A stretch of 64,000 nt of DNA from Saccharothrix saharensis (GTDB taxonomy: Bacteria > Actinomycetota > Actinomycetes > Mycobacteriales > Pseudonocardiaceae), in NCBI RefSeq assembly GCF_006716745.1, contig NZ_VFPP01000001.1, positions 4,712,001-4,776,000 on the forward strand, given 5' to 3'. Shown one piece after another: positions 25,037 to 33,506 of the stretch. Positions within the stretch are counted from its first letter, which is position 1. Each line of letters opens with the position of its first letter. A model generated the notes under the pieces. That model did no database searches. It was not told the origin of the DNA and saw nothing but the letters and a program-made list of their open reading frames with translations. Position numbers and translations under genes: made by a program.

Positions 25037-26464
25037 ATGACCCTCCAAGCCGAATGGGACGAGGCCGTCCAAGCCGCCCTGGTGGGCGCACACCGCGCCG
25101 GCACCAGCCCGACCGCCCTGCTCGACCGCGTCGCGGCCCTGGGCGTCGCCGCCCACGGCGCGCAACTCCCACCCCCCGTCGACACCCCACCGCTGCCCAG
25201 CGCCCCCGCGTCCGACGACGTGCGCGCCCACCCGGCCGCGAGGTCCGTGCTGGTCCAGATCCTGGCCCTGGACGACCAGATGCTGCTCACGGAGTGGTGC
25301 GGCATGGCGAAGGCCGCACGCGTCGTCGCCGACCACCGCGCGCTGCCCGCGCTGCTGGGTCTGGGCACCGCCCACCCCGGCCTGCGCCCGGCCGTCTCCG
25401 CCGTCCTCGGCGCCCGCGGCCGGTGGCTGGCGGGCATCCGCCCGGCCTGGTCCTGGGCGGCGGCCGGCACGGTCACCGAGGAGGTCGACCTCGACCAGGC
25501 CCTCGACCTGCCCGGCACGTCCCGCCTCGCCGCGCTGCGCCGCGCGCGGCTCCAGGACCCGGCGAAGGCCCGCGCGTTCCTGGCCGCCCAGTTCGACGTC
25601 CAACGCCGCGCCACCGACCGCCAGGTGCTGATCAGCGCCCTGGAAGCCGGCCTCGGCCCGGACGACGAGCCGCTGCTCGAACGCGCCCTGGACGACCGCG
25701 CGATCGGCGTGCACGACGAGGCGCTGCGCCTGCTGCGCACCCTGCCCACGTCGGCCCTCGCCGCCCGCGCCGCCGAACGCCTGCACCGCGGCCTGTGGCT
25801 GACCGCGGACGGGTTCGACGTGCAGACCGACGAGTTGTGGGCCGAAACCGCGCCCGAGCCGGACGAGGCCCGTGACCTGCTGAAAGACGGTTCCGAGGCG
25901 GGGGTCGCGGGTCGGTTGCGGGGTGCGGCGGCGAGCGTGCCGCCGCAGCACTGGACCAGTCGCCTCGACACCGACGACGAGGGCGCGGCGACCGAGTTGG
26001 CGCGCGGTCCGTGGGCGAGTTCGTTGTTGCGCGGGGTGGCGCAGAACCTGAGGCTCGCCGACGACGCCCGGCCGTGGGCGGTCGCGGCGACCCGGTCGCT
26101 GACCGGCATGGAACAGCTGGAGATGCTCGGCGGCCTGCCCGCCGAGCTGGCCGCGCGCACCGTCGTCGAGGTGTCGCGGCAGTGGAACTACGACCTGCTC
26201 GACCACGCGTGCTCGCAGTTGCCGGCGCCGTGGAGCGCGCAGGCGACCGCGGACCTGCTCGACCGCTACGCCGGGATGCGCGACCCGAGGTGGCGCGCCG
26301 GCCGGCCGCCCGCGGTGCTGCTGGCCAGGGGTGACGCCGAGGTGCTCGGCGCGGGCTGGGCCCGCATCACCGAGCGCTGGCCCGAGCACACCGTCGAACT
26401 CGACGTCCTGCGCCTGCGCATGCAGCTGCGCGAGGCGTTCAACCACCGGGAGGAAAGCCAGTGA
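25037..26464 (+). CDS. DUF5691 domain protein
   Basis: 475 residues from ATG 25037, all alpha-helical, with HEAT-like repeating segments (for example ALPALLGLGTAHPGLRPAVS, DRQVLISALEAGLGPDDEP, LLRGVAQNLRLADDARPWAV). This suits a scaffold rather than an enzyme. It is encoded between the SWIM gene and the AAA+ gene, overlapping the latter by GTGA. The frame is open further upstream to ATG 24857 inside repeat copy 1, which would add a 60-residue Pro-rich leader. I prefer the shorter start because that leader has no conserved look. Confidence 0.8.
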   Translation: MTLQAEWDEAVQAALVGAHRAGTSPTALLDRVAALGVAAHGAQLPPPVDTPPLPSAPASDDVRAHPAARSVLVQILALDDQMLLTEWCGMAKAARVVADHRALPALLGLGTAHPGLRPAVSAVLGARGRWLAGIRPAWSWAAAGTVTEEVDLDQALDLPGTSRLAALRRARLQDPAKARAFLAAQFDVQRRATDRQVLISALEAGLGPDDEPLLERALDDRAIGVHDEALRLLRTLPTSALAARAAERLHRGLWLTADGFDVQTDELWAETAPEPDEARDLLKDGSEAGVAGRLRGAAASVPPQHWTSRLDTDDEGAATELARGPWASSLLRGVAQNLRLADDARPWAVAATRSLTGMEQLEMLGGLPAELAARTVVEVSRQWNYDLLDHACSQLPAPWSAQATADLLDRYAGMRDPRWRAGRPPAVLLARGDAEVLGAGWARITERWPEHTVELDVLRLRMQLREAFNHREESQ

Positions 26465-27549
26465 CCACCGAATCCGTGCTGCGGCCCGCCGCGGAACAGC
26501 AGTACGCCGCCGAGCTCGCGGCCCTGGCGGCGGCGGACGACCGGCCCCGCCCGCCGCGGTGGCGGATGTCGCCGCAGGCGGTGGTCACCTACGTGCTCGG
26601 CGGCACGCTCGCCGACGGCACGGTGATCACGCCGAAGTACGTCGGCGACCGGCGGTTGGTGGAGGTCGCCGTCGGCACGCTGGTCACCGACCGGGCGTTG
26701 TTGCTGGTCGGCGTGCCGGGCACGGCCAAGTCGTGGCTGTCGGAGCACATCGCGGCGGCCGTCAGCGGCAACTCGACGCTGGTCGTGCAGGGCACCGCGG
26801 GCACGGGCGAGGACCAGGTCCGCTACGGCTGGAACTACGCGCGGCTGATCGCCGAGGGCCCGTCCGAGGCCGCCGTGGTGCCGAGCCCGATCATGACGGG
26901 GATGCGGGAGGGCGCGGTGGTCCGCGTCGAGGAGCTCACCCGGATGCCCGCGGAGGTGCAGGACTCGTTCATCACGATCCTGTCCGAGAAGACGTTGCCG
27001 ATCCCGGAGCTGGGCGTGCAGGTGCAGGCCGTGCCGGGGTTCACCGTGATCGCGACGGCGAACGACCGGGACCGGGGCGTGAACCAGATGTCGTCGGCGC
27101 TCGCCCGACGCTTCAACACGGTAGTGCTGCCGCCGCCCGCGACCGAGGACGACGAGGTGGAGATCGTGTCGGCGCGGGCCGCCCAGCTCGGCCGGGCGTT
27201 GCAGCTGCCCGCCGAGCCGCCCGCGTTGGAGGAGGTGCGCCGGGTGGTGCGGATCTTCCGCGAACTGCGCAACGGGTCCACTGTGGACGGCCGCACGCAG
27301 TTGAAGAAGCCGAGCGGCAGCCTGTCCACGGCCGAGGCGATCTCGGTGGTGACCAGCGGGATGGCGTTGGCCGGGCACTTCGGCACCGGGTCGATGACCG
27401 CGGACGAGCTGGCGTCGGGGCTGCTCGGGGCGGTGGTGAAGGACCGCGTGTCGGACACGGCGGCGTGGCAGGAGTACCTGGAGGCGGTGGTGAAGGAGCG
27501 CGCCGAGTGGCGTGACCTGTACCGGGCGTGCCAGGACATGGTGGGCTGA
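26461..27549 (+). CDS. MoxR-type AAA+ ATPase (YehL-like)
   Basis: 362 residues. Walker A is LVGVPGTAKSWLSEH (about residues 82-96). Walker B is VVRVEELTRMPAEVQDSF. Sensor 1 is FTVIATANDRDRGVNQMSSA, and the arginine finger region SSALARRFNTVVLP follows. Such ATPases work with VWA proteins to remodel or activate a target using ATP. Its partners here should be the VWA protein at 30.4 kb and the DUF5682 protein. The start overlaps DUF5691 (GTGA), and the stop shares one base with the next ATG. Confidence 0.92.
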   Translation: MTTESVLRPAAEQQYAAELAALAAADDRPRPPRWRMSPQAVVTYVLGGTLADGTVITPKYVGDRRLVEVAVGTLVTDRALLLVGVPGTAKSWLSEHIAAAVSGNSTLVVQGTAGTGEDQVRYGWNYARLIAEGPSEAAVVPSPIMTGMREGAVVRVEELTRMPAEVQDSFITILSEKTLPIPELGVQVQAVPGFTVIATANDRDRGVNQMSSALARRFNTVVLPPPATEDDEVEIVSARAAQLGRALQLPAEPPALEEVRRVVRIFRELRNGSTVDGRTQLKKPSGSLSTAEAISVVTSGMALAGHFGTGSMTADELASGLLGAVVKDRVSDTAAWQEYLEAVVKERAEWRDLYRACQDMVG

Positions 27550-29747
27550 TGGCGCGGGAACAGCCGTTGCCCGAGCGGGTGACGCTGCTCGGGATCCGGC
27601 ACCACGGCCCGGGGTCGGCGCGGATGGTCGCGGCGGCGTTGGCGGCGGTGCGGCCGGAGGTGGTGCTGATCGAGGGTCCGCCGGAGGGTGACGCCCTGCT
27701 GCCGCACGTGCCGCACCTGACGCCGCCGGTGGCGTTGCTGCTGCACGACGAGGCGGAACCGGCGCGGGCGGCGTTCTGGCCGTTCGCCGAGTTCTCGCCG
27801 GAGTGGCGGGCGATGACGTGGGCGCACGCGAACGGCGTGCCGGTGCGGTTCTTCGACTTGCCCGCGGGCGCGTCCCTGGGTGATCCGGAGCCGGAGTCCC
27901 CCGATGACGAGCCGAAGGCGGCGGTCGACCCGCTGGGCACGTTGGCCGAGGCGGCGGGGTTCGACGACCCGGAGCGCTGGTGGGAGGACGTGGTCGAGCA
28001 CCACACCGACCCGCGTGACCTGGCCGAGGCGGTCGCGGAGGCGATGGGCGCGTTGCGGGAGGAGTTCGCCGATCAGGTGGACGCGCGCACGTTGCGGCGG
28101 GAGGCCGCGATGCGGCAGAACGTCCGGCAGGCGTTGAAGGACGTCGAGGGTCCGATCGCGGTGGTCGCCGGTGCGTGGCACGTGCCCGCGCTGCGCGCGC
28201 TGCCGCCCGCGTCGGTCGATGCCGCCGCGCTGAAGGGGTTGCCGCGCAGGAAGGTTTCCGGCACGTGGGTGCCGTGGAGCCACGGTCGGCTGGCGTCGTC
28301 GTCGGGTTACGGCGCGGGGGTCGCTTCGCCGGGGTGGTACGCGCACTTGTGGGAGTGCGCCGGACGTGGTGACGCCGTGCCGCGGTGGTTCGCGAAGGCG
28401 TCCGCGGTGTTGCGGGCGGAGGACTTGCCCGCGTCGACGGCGAGCGCGGTGGAGGCGGTGCGGCTGGCGGACGCGCTGGCGGCGATGCGGGGGCGGCCGT
28501 CGCCTGGGTTGTCGGAGGTGATGGAGGCGTCGCTGGCGGTGCTGTGCGGCGGTGACGCGACGCCGCTGCGGTTGGTGCACGAGCAGTTGGTCGTCGGTGA
28601 GCGGTTGGGCGAGGTCGGTGACGACGTGCCGACGTCGCCGCTGGCCGCGGACCTGGCGCGGTTGCAGCGCAGGTTGCGGATGCCGGCCGGTGCGGCGATC
28701 AAGCAGGTGCGGTTCGACCTGCGCAAGGACACCGACCGCGAGCGCTCGAAGTTGTTGCGGCGCTTGCGGGTTCTCGACGTTCCTTGGGGCACGCCGGACA
28801 CGACGCGGACGTTGGGCACGTTCGCCGAGGCGTGGCAGTTGCACTGGCGGCCGGAGTTCGCGGTGGCGCTGGCCGTGGCGGCCCGGCACGGCACGACCGT
28901 CGAAGCCGCGGCGGGCACCGTGCTGATCGGCCGTGCGGCGGCGGCCACCCGCGTGGTCGACGCCGCCGAAACCCTCAGCCAGGCCGTGGGTTGCGAGATC
29001 CCGGATGCCGTCGCCGCGTCCCGCCAGGCCCTGGACCGCTGCGCCGCCGCCGCGACCGATGCGCTGGAGCTGTTGTCCGCCCTGCCGGACCTGGCCACGA
29101 CCGTGCGTTACGGCTCGGTGCGCGGCACGGACCCGGAGCTGCTCCGCGTTGCGCTGCACGGGTTGCTCGCGCGCGGTGCCGTCGGCTTGCCGCTGGCGTG
29201 CCGCGGGGTGGATGAGGACACGGCGGAACGCGCCGTCCGGGCGGTCGAGGGCGCGGACGACGCGGTCCGGCTGGCCGCCGACGACGAGCACCGCGACACG
29301 TGGCAGCGTGCGCTGAGATCGCTGGTCGCGATGCCCGACGCCCACGGGCTGCCCACCGGCCGCGCGACCCGTCTGCTGTGGGAGGCGGGTGCCCTGGACT
29401 CCGACGAAGTCGCCACCCGCCTGCACCGCGCCGTCTCCCTGGCCGCCGGCGCGACCGCGTTCGTGGCGGGCTTCCTGCGCGGCTCAGCCGCCCTGCTCAC
29501 CGCCGACCCGCGCCTGTTCGGCGTCGTGGACGAGTGGCTGACCGGCCTGTCGGGCCCCGACTTCGCCGCCGCCCTGCCGCTGTTGCGCCGCGCGGTGGGC
29601 GATTTCAGCCCGGCCGAGCGCCGCATGTTGGGCGACCGGGTCAAGGGCACGACGGCGGGTGGTGCGGCGGCGGCGAGCGACTGGGACGAAGAACTCGCGA
29701 CCCGGCTCGTGGGCCACGTGCGCGAGTTGCTGGGAGTGGGCGCGTGA
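27549..29747 (+). CDS. DUF5682 family protein (YehM-like)
   Basis: 732 residues. The N-terminal part (LLGIRHHGPGSARMVAAALA, then EVVLIEGPPEGDALLPHV) is a conserved alpha/beta segment with a HHGPGS motif and GPPEG loop, plus ALKDVEGPIAVVAGAWHVPAL later. This is reminiscent of TraB/ChaN-like folds, though I cannot assign a reaction. The rest is helical. Enterobacterial YehM has the same domain. It begins within the TGATG overlap of the AAA+ gene and ends the operon block. Confidence 0.85.
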   Translation: MAREQPLPERVTLLGIRHHGPGSARMVAAALAAVRPEVVLIEGPPEGDALLPHVPHLTPPVALLLHDEAEPARAAFWPFAEFSPEWRAMTWAHANGVPVRFFDLPAGASLGDPEPESPDDEPKAAVDPLGTLAEAAGFDDPERWWEDVVEHHTDPRDLAEAVAEAMGALREEFADQVDARTLRREAAMRQNVRQALKDVEGPIAVVAGAWHVPALRALPPASVDAAALKGLPRRKVSGTWVPWSHGRLASSSGYGAGVASPGWYAHLWECAGRGDAVPRWFAKASAVLRAEDLPASTASAVEAVRLADALAAMRGRPSPGLSEVMEASLAVLCGGDATPLRLVHEQLVVGERLGEVGDDVPTSPLAADLARLQRRLRMPAGAAIKQVRFDLRKDTDRERSKLLRRLRVLDVPWGTPDTTRTLGTFAEAWQLHWRPEFAVALAVAARHGTTVEAAAGTVLIGRAAAATRVVDAAETLSQAVGCEIPDAVAASRQALDRCAAAATDALELLSALPDLATTVRYGSVRGTDPELLRVALHGLLARGAVGLPLACRGVDEDTAERAVRAVEGADDAVRLAADDEHRDTWQRALRSLVAMPDAHGLPTGRATRLLWEAGALDSDEVATRLHRAVSLAAGATAFVAGFLRGSAALLTADPRLFGVVDEWLTGLSGPDFAAALPLLRRAVGDFSPAERRMLGDRVKGTTAGGAAAASDWDEELATRLVGHVRELLGVGA

Positions 29748-30286
29748 CGCGCGCGGACGCGGCGCGAGCGAGGGCGAGTGCGCGAGATGGGCCGGTGCGG
29801 GCGATGCACGCGCAGCGCGGCGTGTGCCGATGTGCGGCGCGCCGGGGCGCGGGCGAGGCGATGCGTGGTCGGGGCCGGTGGGGCTGGTTCACGGGCACGG
29901 CGAACGCGGCCCGTGAGCTGGGGCAGGGCAGTCGGGTGGCGCGGCTGGGGCCGGTGGGGGCGACCGGACGTCACGGGGCGAGCCGGACGTCACGGGGGAG
30001 CCGGGTGTCACGGGGCCGAACTGGCTTCCGGTGACGGGTCGGCGGGGTCCGCGGCTCGGGCGGGCCGGAGGTCCGGCGGCCTTGTGGGCACGACGGGCGC
30101 ACGGGGCGGGGTGCCGACCGGCGCCGGCCGGGAGGCCCGGGGACCGGGGACCCGGGTGGTCGCACCGAGGTGGCGGGCGGGGTTGGTGGGTGGGTCGGCG
30201 GGGGGACGGTAGGCGGGTCGGGGTGGCGGGGGTGGGGGTTCGGGGGGTGGGCAGTGGGGGGTGGTTGGCGGGGCTCCTCATGTTTT
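29748..30286. other. Gene-poor, G-rich spacer with a short tandem repeat
   Basis: About 540 bases between DUF5682 and the VWA gene hold no convincing gene. CCGGACGTCACGGGG occurs at 29964-29978 and 29983-29997, with a degenerate third copy (CCGGGTGTCACGGGG) at 30001-30015. From 30194 to 30276 the + strand has many runs of four to six G, a strong candidate for G-quadruplex formation. Open frames here are Pro- or Arg-rich low complexity. One on the minus strand (30318-29971) starts MYGNTVTAPRL, like the frame leaving repeat copy 1. Confidence 0.6.
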
Positions 30287-30340
30287 AACCGAGGGGCGGT
30301 AACAGTGTTTCCGTACATTGTCGGGCGATGATCACCCGAT
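30287..30340 (-). repeat. 54-bp inverted repeat, copy 2
   Basis: On the minus strand this matches copy 1 at 51 of 54 positions. The inner dyad CGGAAACACTGTTACCG and the GGGTGATCATCGCCC dyad are kept. It lies 43 bases before the VWA start. Together with copy 1 it brackets the DUF5691, AAA+ and DUF5682 genes. Confidence 0.9.
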
Positions 30341-30382
30341 TGTGTGACAAGGGCCTGCGGTGGCCCGGAGGGCGGGGTTCGC

Positions 30383-31555
30383 GTGACGCAGGATATCGCG
30401 GTTGAGCGGCAGCGGCGGTGGCGGTTGTTGCTCGGCGGGGCTGCCGGGGAGCTCGGGGCTCTGGGGGAGGACGACCAGCGGCGCGATGCGGCGTTGACCG
30501 GGCTTTACGGTGGCGGGGAGCCGGTGGACGCGGGCGGGAAGCGGAGTGCCGGGTTGGGCGGGTCGTCGCCCGTGCTGCACCGGTGGCTCGGGGACGTCCG
30601 CACGTACTTCCCCAGTTCGGTCGTCCAGGTGATGCAGAAGGACGCGGTGGAACGGCTGGGATTGCGGCAGTTGTTGTTGGAACCCGAGTTGCTTTCGAGC
30701 GTGGAGCCGGACGTGAGCCTGGTCGGCACCCTGGTCTCCCTGTCCCGCGCCATTCCCGAACGCACCCGGGAAACGGCGCGGGCGGTGGTGCGGAAGGTGG
30801 TCGAGGACATCGAGCGCAAGCTCGCCGACCGCCTCCTGGCCGCCGTGCACGGGGCGATCGACCGGTCACGGCGCACCAGCCGCCCGCGGCTGTCCGATGT
30901 GGACTGGAACCGCACGATCCGCAAGAACCTGCGCCACTACCAGCCCGACCAGGGCACGGTGATCGTGCAGGACCTGGTCGGCAACAGCCGGCGCAGCCGC
31001 CAGGCCTCGCTCCGCGACGTCATCCTGCTGGTCGACCAGTCCGGTTCGATGGCCGAGTCCGTCGTGTACTCCGCCGTCCTGGGTGCCTCGCTGGCGTCGC
31101 TGAAGGCCGTCGACACGAAGCTGGTCGTCTTCGACACCGAGGTGGTCGACCTGACCGAGGAGCTGAAGGACCCGGTCGACCTGCTGTTCTCCACGCAGCT
31201 CGGCGGCGGCACGGACATCAACCGCGCGGTCGCGTACGGGCAGTCGTTGGTGCGCCGGCCGACGGACACGGTGATGGTGCTGATCAGCGACCTGTACGAG
31301 GGTGGGGTGGCGCGGGAGTTGCAGCGGCGGGTGCGGGAGCTGGTGCAGAGCGGCGTCACGGTGGTGGTGCTGTTGGCGTTGTCCGACAGCGGCACGCCCG
31401 CCTACGACCACGAGCTGGCGGCGAAGCTGTCGGAGTTGGGCGCGCCCGCGTTCGCCTGCACGCCGGACCGGTTCCCGGACCTGCTGGCGACGGCGTTGCG
31501 CCGCGAGGACGTGGCGGCGTGGGCGGAGCAGAGCGGTATCCCGGTGGGCCGGTAG
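30383..31555 (+). CDS. VWA/CoxE-family protein (YehP-like)
   Basis: About 390 residues. The N-terminal half is helical. The C-terminal half is a von Willebrand A domain with a complete MIDAS: DQSGS (residues 218-222), GGGTDINRA supplying the Thr, and LISDLYEGG supplying the Asp. It is the expected metal-dependent partner of the MoxR-type ATPase. GTG 30383 is chosen; GTG 30344 in frame is an alternative. Its gene is separated from the ATPase block by 635 bases and by repeat copy 2, so it probably has its own promoter. Confidence 0.9.
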   Translation: MTQDIAVERQRRWRLLLGGAAGELGALGEDDQRRDAALTGLYGGGEPVDAGGKRSAGLGGSSPVLHRWLGDVRTYFPSSVVQVMQKDAVERLGLRQLLLEPELLSSVEPDVSLVGTLVSLSRAIPERTRETARAVVRKVVEDIERKLADRLLAAVHGAIDRSRRTSRPRLSDVDWNRTIRKNLRHYQPDQGTVIVQDLVGNSRRSRQASLRDVILLVDQSGSMAESVVYSAVLGASLASLKAVDTKLVVFDTEVVDLTEELKDPVDLLFSTQLGGGTDINRAVAYGQSLVRRPTDTVMVLISDLYEGGVARELQRRVRELVQSGVTVVVLLALSDSGTPAYDHELAAKLSELGAPAFACTPDRFPDLLATALRREDVAAWAEQSGIPVGR

Positions 31556-31556
31556 G

Positions 31557-32021
31557 TCAGCGGATGACGACCCGGCCGAGGGTCATGAACGGGGCGCCGC
31601 GGGTCAGCACGACGGTCCGGCCGCGCGGGTCGGGCCCGGCGAGCCACACGCGGCCGCCGCGGCGGATGTTCTCGCGGACGCGTTCGGGGATCTCGGCCAG
31701 GCGCAGGAACGTGCGGTCGGAGCCCGCGGTCTCGAGGTACGTCTGCCGGCCCACGCGGGTGCGCCCCGGGACGAAGTGCACCGCCACGGCGTGGCGCGGG
31801 TAGGTGTCGAGGAGGCGGCGCAGCGAGCGCCGGGAGAAGAAGTGCCGCAGGCCGGGCACGGCGAACTCGACGCACAGGGGCGTGAGCAGGAACACCCAGC
31901 GGGAGCCGATCCACTCCGAGACGACCCACAGCGTCAGCAAGGCGAACAAGCCCAGCCCGACGAACCCGACGGCGCGTCGATCCGCGCTGGTCAGGCACTT
32001 GTCCACCCAAGCCTCGCCCAC
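31557..32021 (-). CDS. Small membrane protein, paralogue of the next gene
   Basis: About 154 residues with two close hydrophobic helices near the N-terminus and a soluble C-terminal domain rich in Arg and beta strands. The end, GRVWLAGPDPRGRTVVLTRG then APFMTLGRVVIR, is clearly related to the end of the neighbouring 32082-32555 product, so the two arose by duplication. No known family. GTG 32021 has GGGAG five bases upstream; TTG 32036 would add five residues. Confidence 0.6.
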   Translation of the reverse strand: MGEAWVDKCLTSADRRAVGFVGLGLFALLTLWVVSEWIGSRWVFLLTPLCVEFAVPGLRHFFSRRSLRRLLDTYPRHAVAVHFVPGRTRVGRQTYLETAGSDRTFLRLAEIPERVRENIRRGGRVWLAGPDPRGRTVVLTRGAPFMTLGRVVIR

Positions 32022-32081
32022 CACTGCTCCCAGCAAACCAGAAGTCCCCTCCGGGGGTAGCCGATTAGCCGATCAACAAAC

Positions 32082-32555
32082 TCAGCGGCGCACGACCTTC
32101 GCGGGGAACAGCTTCGGGACGCCGCGGAACGTGACCACGGTGTTCCCGGCGCGGTCGGGTGCGACGACCCAGGCGCGGCGGTGCCGGTTGATCCGGCCGC
32201 GGGTGACGGGTCCGGCGTTGACGTCGAGGACGAGCGGGCGGGTGCCGTGGACGACGAGCAGGCCGCCGCGCCAGTGGACGCGGACGTGGACCCAGGCGTG
32301 GTCGCCCAGGACGGCGGTGGAGGGTTGGCGTCGGGTCAGGCCGAACCCGAGGACGAGGACGGAGAACAGCAGCAGGACGAGCGGCAGGGCGGACGACACG
32401 GCGAACACGAAGATCAACGCGAGTTGCAGGACGAACGCGAGCGCGCCGACGAGGACCCAGCCGAGGGCCCGTCGGCCGGCGATCTCGATGCAGTACCGGG
32501 TCCACCGGTCGTCGAGGGCGGCGCCGCGGCTGGTCGGCGCGTTCGGCACGGTCAC
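32082..32555 (-). CDS. Small membrane protein of unknown function
   Basis: 157 residues with two membrane helices (about 33-75) and a C-terminal beta-rich basic domain ending RRAWVVAPDRAGNTVVTFRG then VPKLFPAKVVRR. Its downstream neighbour has the same plan and a similar ending. A good GGAGG lies nine bases before GTG 32555. The function is unknown. It is divergent from the iron-box-controlled DUF2470 gene. Confidence 0.65.
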   Translation of the reverse strand: MTVPNAPTSRGAALDDRWTRYCIEIAGRRALGWVLVGALAFVLQLALIFVFAVSSALPLVLLLFSVLVLGFGLTRRQPSTAVLGDHAWVHVRVHWRGGLLVVHGTRPLVLDVNAGPVTRGRINRHRRAWVVAPDRAGNTVVTFRGVPKLFPAKVVRR

Positions 32556-32687
32556 GGGCCACCACCTCCGCGAGGCGAGCCGGAGATCGAGCCAAGGTTA
32601 CGACGGGTGCGCCCGCCGCCGAATCGGCCAACCGGACCCGTCGTCGGCGGTAAGCCGGTCGTGGGACTACCGTCATCACGGCGAATC

Positions 32688-32707
32688 AAGTTAGGCTCGC
32701 CTAAGTT
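32688..32707. promoter_or_regulatory. IdeR/DtxR-like iron box
   Basis: TTAGGCTCGCCTAA (32691-32704) is a palindrome matching the TTAGGnnnnnCCTAA-type core of actinobacterial iron boxes. It lies 17 bases before the GTG of the DUF2470 gene, where a bound iron-loaded repressor would block expression. Confidence 0.65.
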
Positions 32708-32720
32708 GGGAGGTGGGCGG

Positions 32721-33479
32721 GTGAACGAGACACGGCGACCGCCGACGCCGCACCCGGCGGAGCGGGCCCGCACGATCGCCGCCCGGGGTGGGCGCGCGGC
32801 CCTGTTGCCGTCGGACGGCGCGGAGACCCGGATCACGCCGGTGCTGCACCACGTGCACCCGGACGGCGAGGCGACGATCGTGCTGCCGGACGAGCACCCG
32901 CTGGTCGAGGCGGCGCGCCGGTCCGAGCTGACGGCGATGCTGGAGGTGGCCGACCAGGCGCCGGTGGCGTTGCGGGAGCCGGTGCGCGGCCTGCTGTGGA
33001 TCACGGGGTGGTTGCGCACGCTCTCCGCCGAGCAGGCGCGGGTGGCGAGCGTCCTGGTGGCCGAGGCACGGCCGGACCCGCGGTTGCTGGACGTGGGGCA
33101 CGGCGCGTCGGTGTTGCGGTTGTCGCCCGCGTCGCTGGTGGTGGCGGACGCGGAGGGCACGACGTCGTTGCGGCCGGAGTTGTTCGCACAGGCGGAGCCG
33201 GACCCGTTCGCGGCGCACGAGGACCACTGGCTGCGTCACCTGGAGCTGTCGCACCGGGACGTGGTGGGTCTGCTCGCGCAGCACCTCCCGGCGGACTTGA
33301 AGGGCGGTCACGTCCGCCCGCTGGGCCTGGACCGGTTCGGGTTGCGGCTGCGGGTGGAGATGGCCGACGAGGACCACGACGTGCGGATCGCGTTCTCCCG
33401 GCCGGTCGGCACGGCGCAGGAGCTGGCCGCCGAGCTGCGCCGGTTGATGGGGTGTCCGTTCCTGGCGCAACGGCGCTGA
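32721..33479 (+). CDS. DUF2470 domain protein, iron-regulated
   Basis: 252 residues, soluble. The N-terminal part, HPAERARTIAARGGRAALLP, and a central flavin-reductase-like barrel (HHVHPDGEATIVLPDEHPLV) precede a C-terminal DUF2470 region (FAAHEDHWLRHLELSHRDVV, DRFGLRLRVEMADEDHDVRI). DUF2470 is found at the end of HugZ-type haem-degrading proteins and in siderophore-related proteins. The iron box upstream supports a role in iron or haem handling. Start GTG 32721 follows GGGAGG. Confidence 0.75.
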   Translation: MNETRRPPTPHPAERARTIAARGGRAALLPSDGAETRITPVLHHVHPDGEATIVLPDEHPLVEAARRSELTAMLEVADQAPVALREPVRGLLWITGWLRTLSAEQARVASVLVAEARPDPRLLDVGHGASVLRLSPASLVVADAEGTTSLRPELFAQAEPDPFAAHEDHWLRHLELSHRDVVGLLAQHLPADLKGGHVRPLGLDRFGLRLRVEMADEDHDVRIAFSRPVGTAQELAAELRRLMGCPFLAQRR

Positions 33480-33506
33480 CGGCGGCGCGGTTAGCGTAGG
33501 GGGGTG

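Noticed and set aside
29971..30318. Minus-strand ORF starting MYGNTV with a long proline-rich tail
   Set aside because: The tail is low complexity from a C-rich strand with no conserved pattern. Only the first 20 residues, encoded by the repeat, are shared. Kept as part of the repeat finding, not as a gene.
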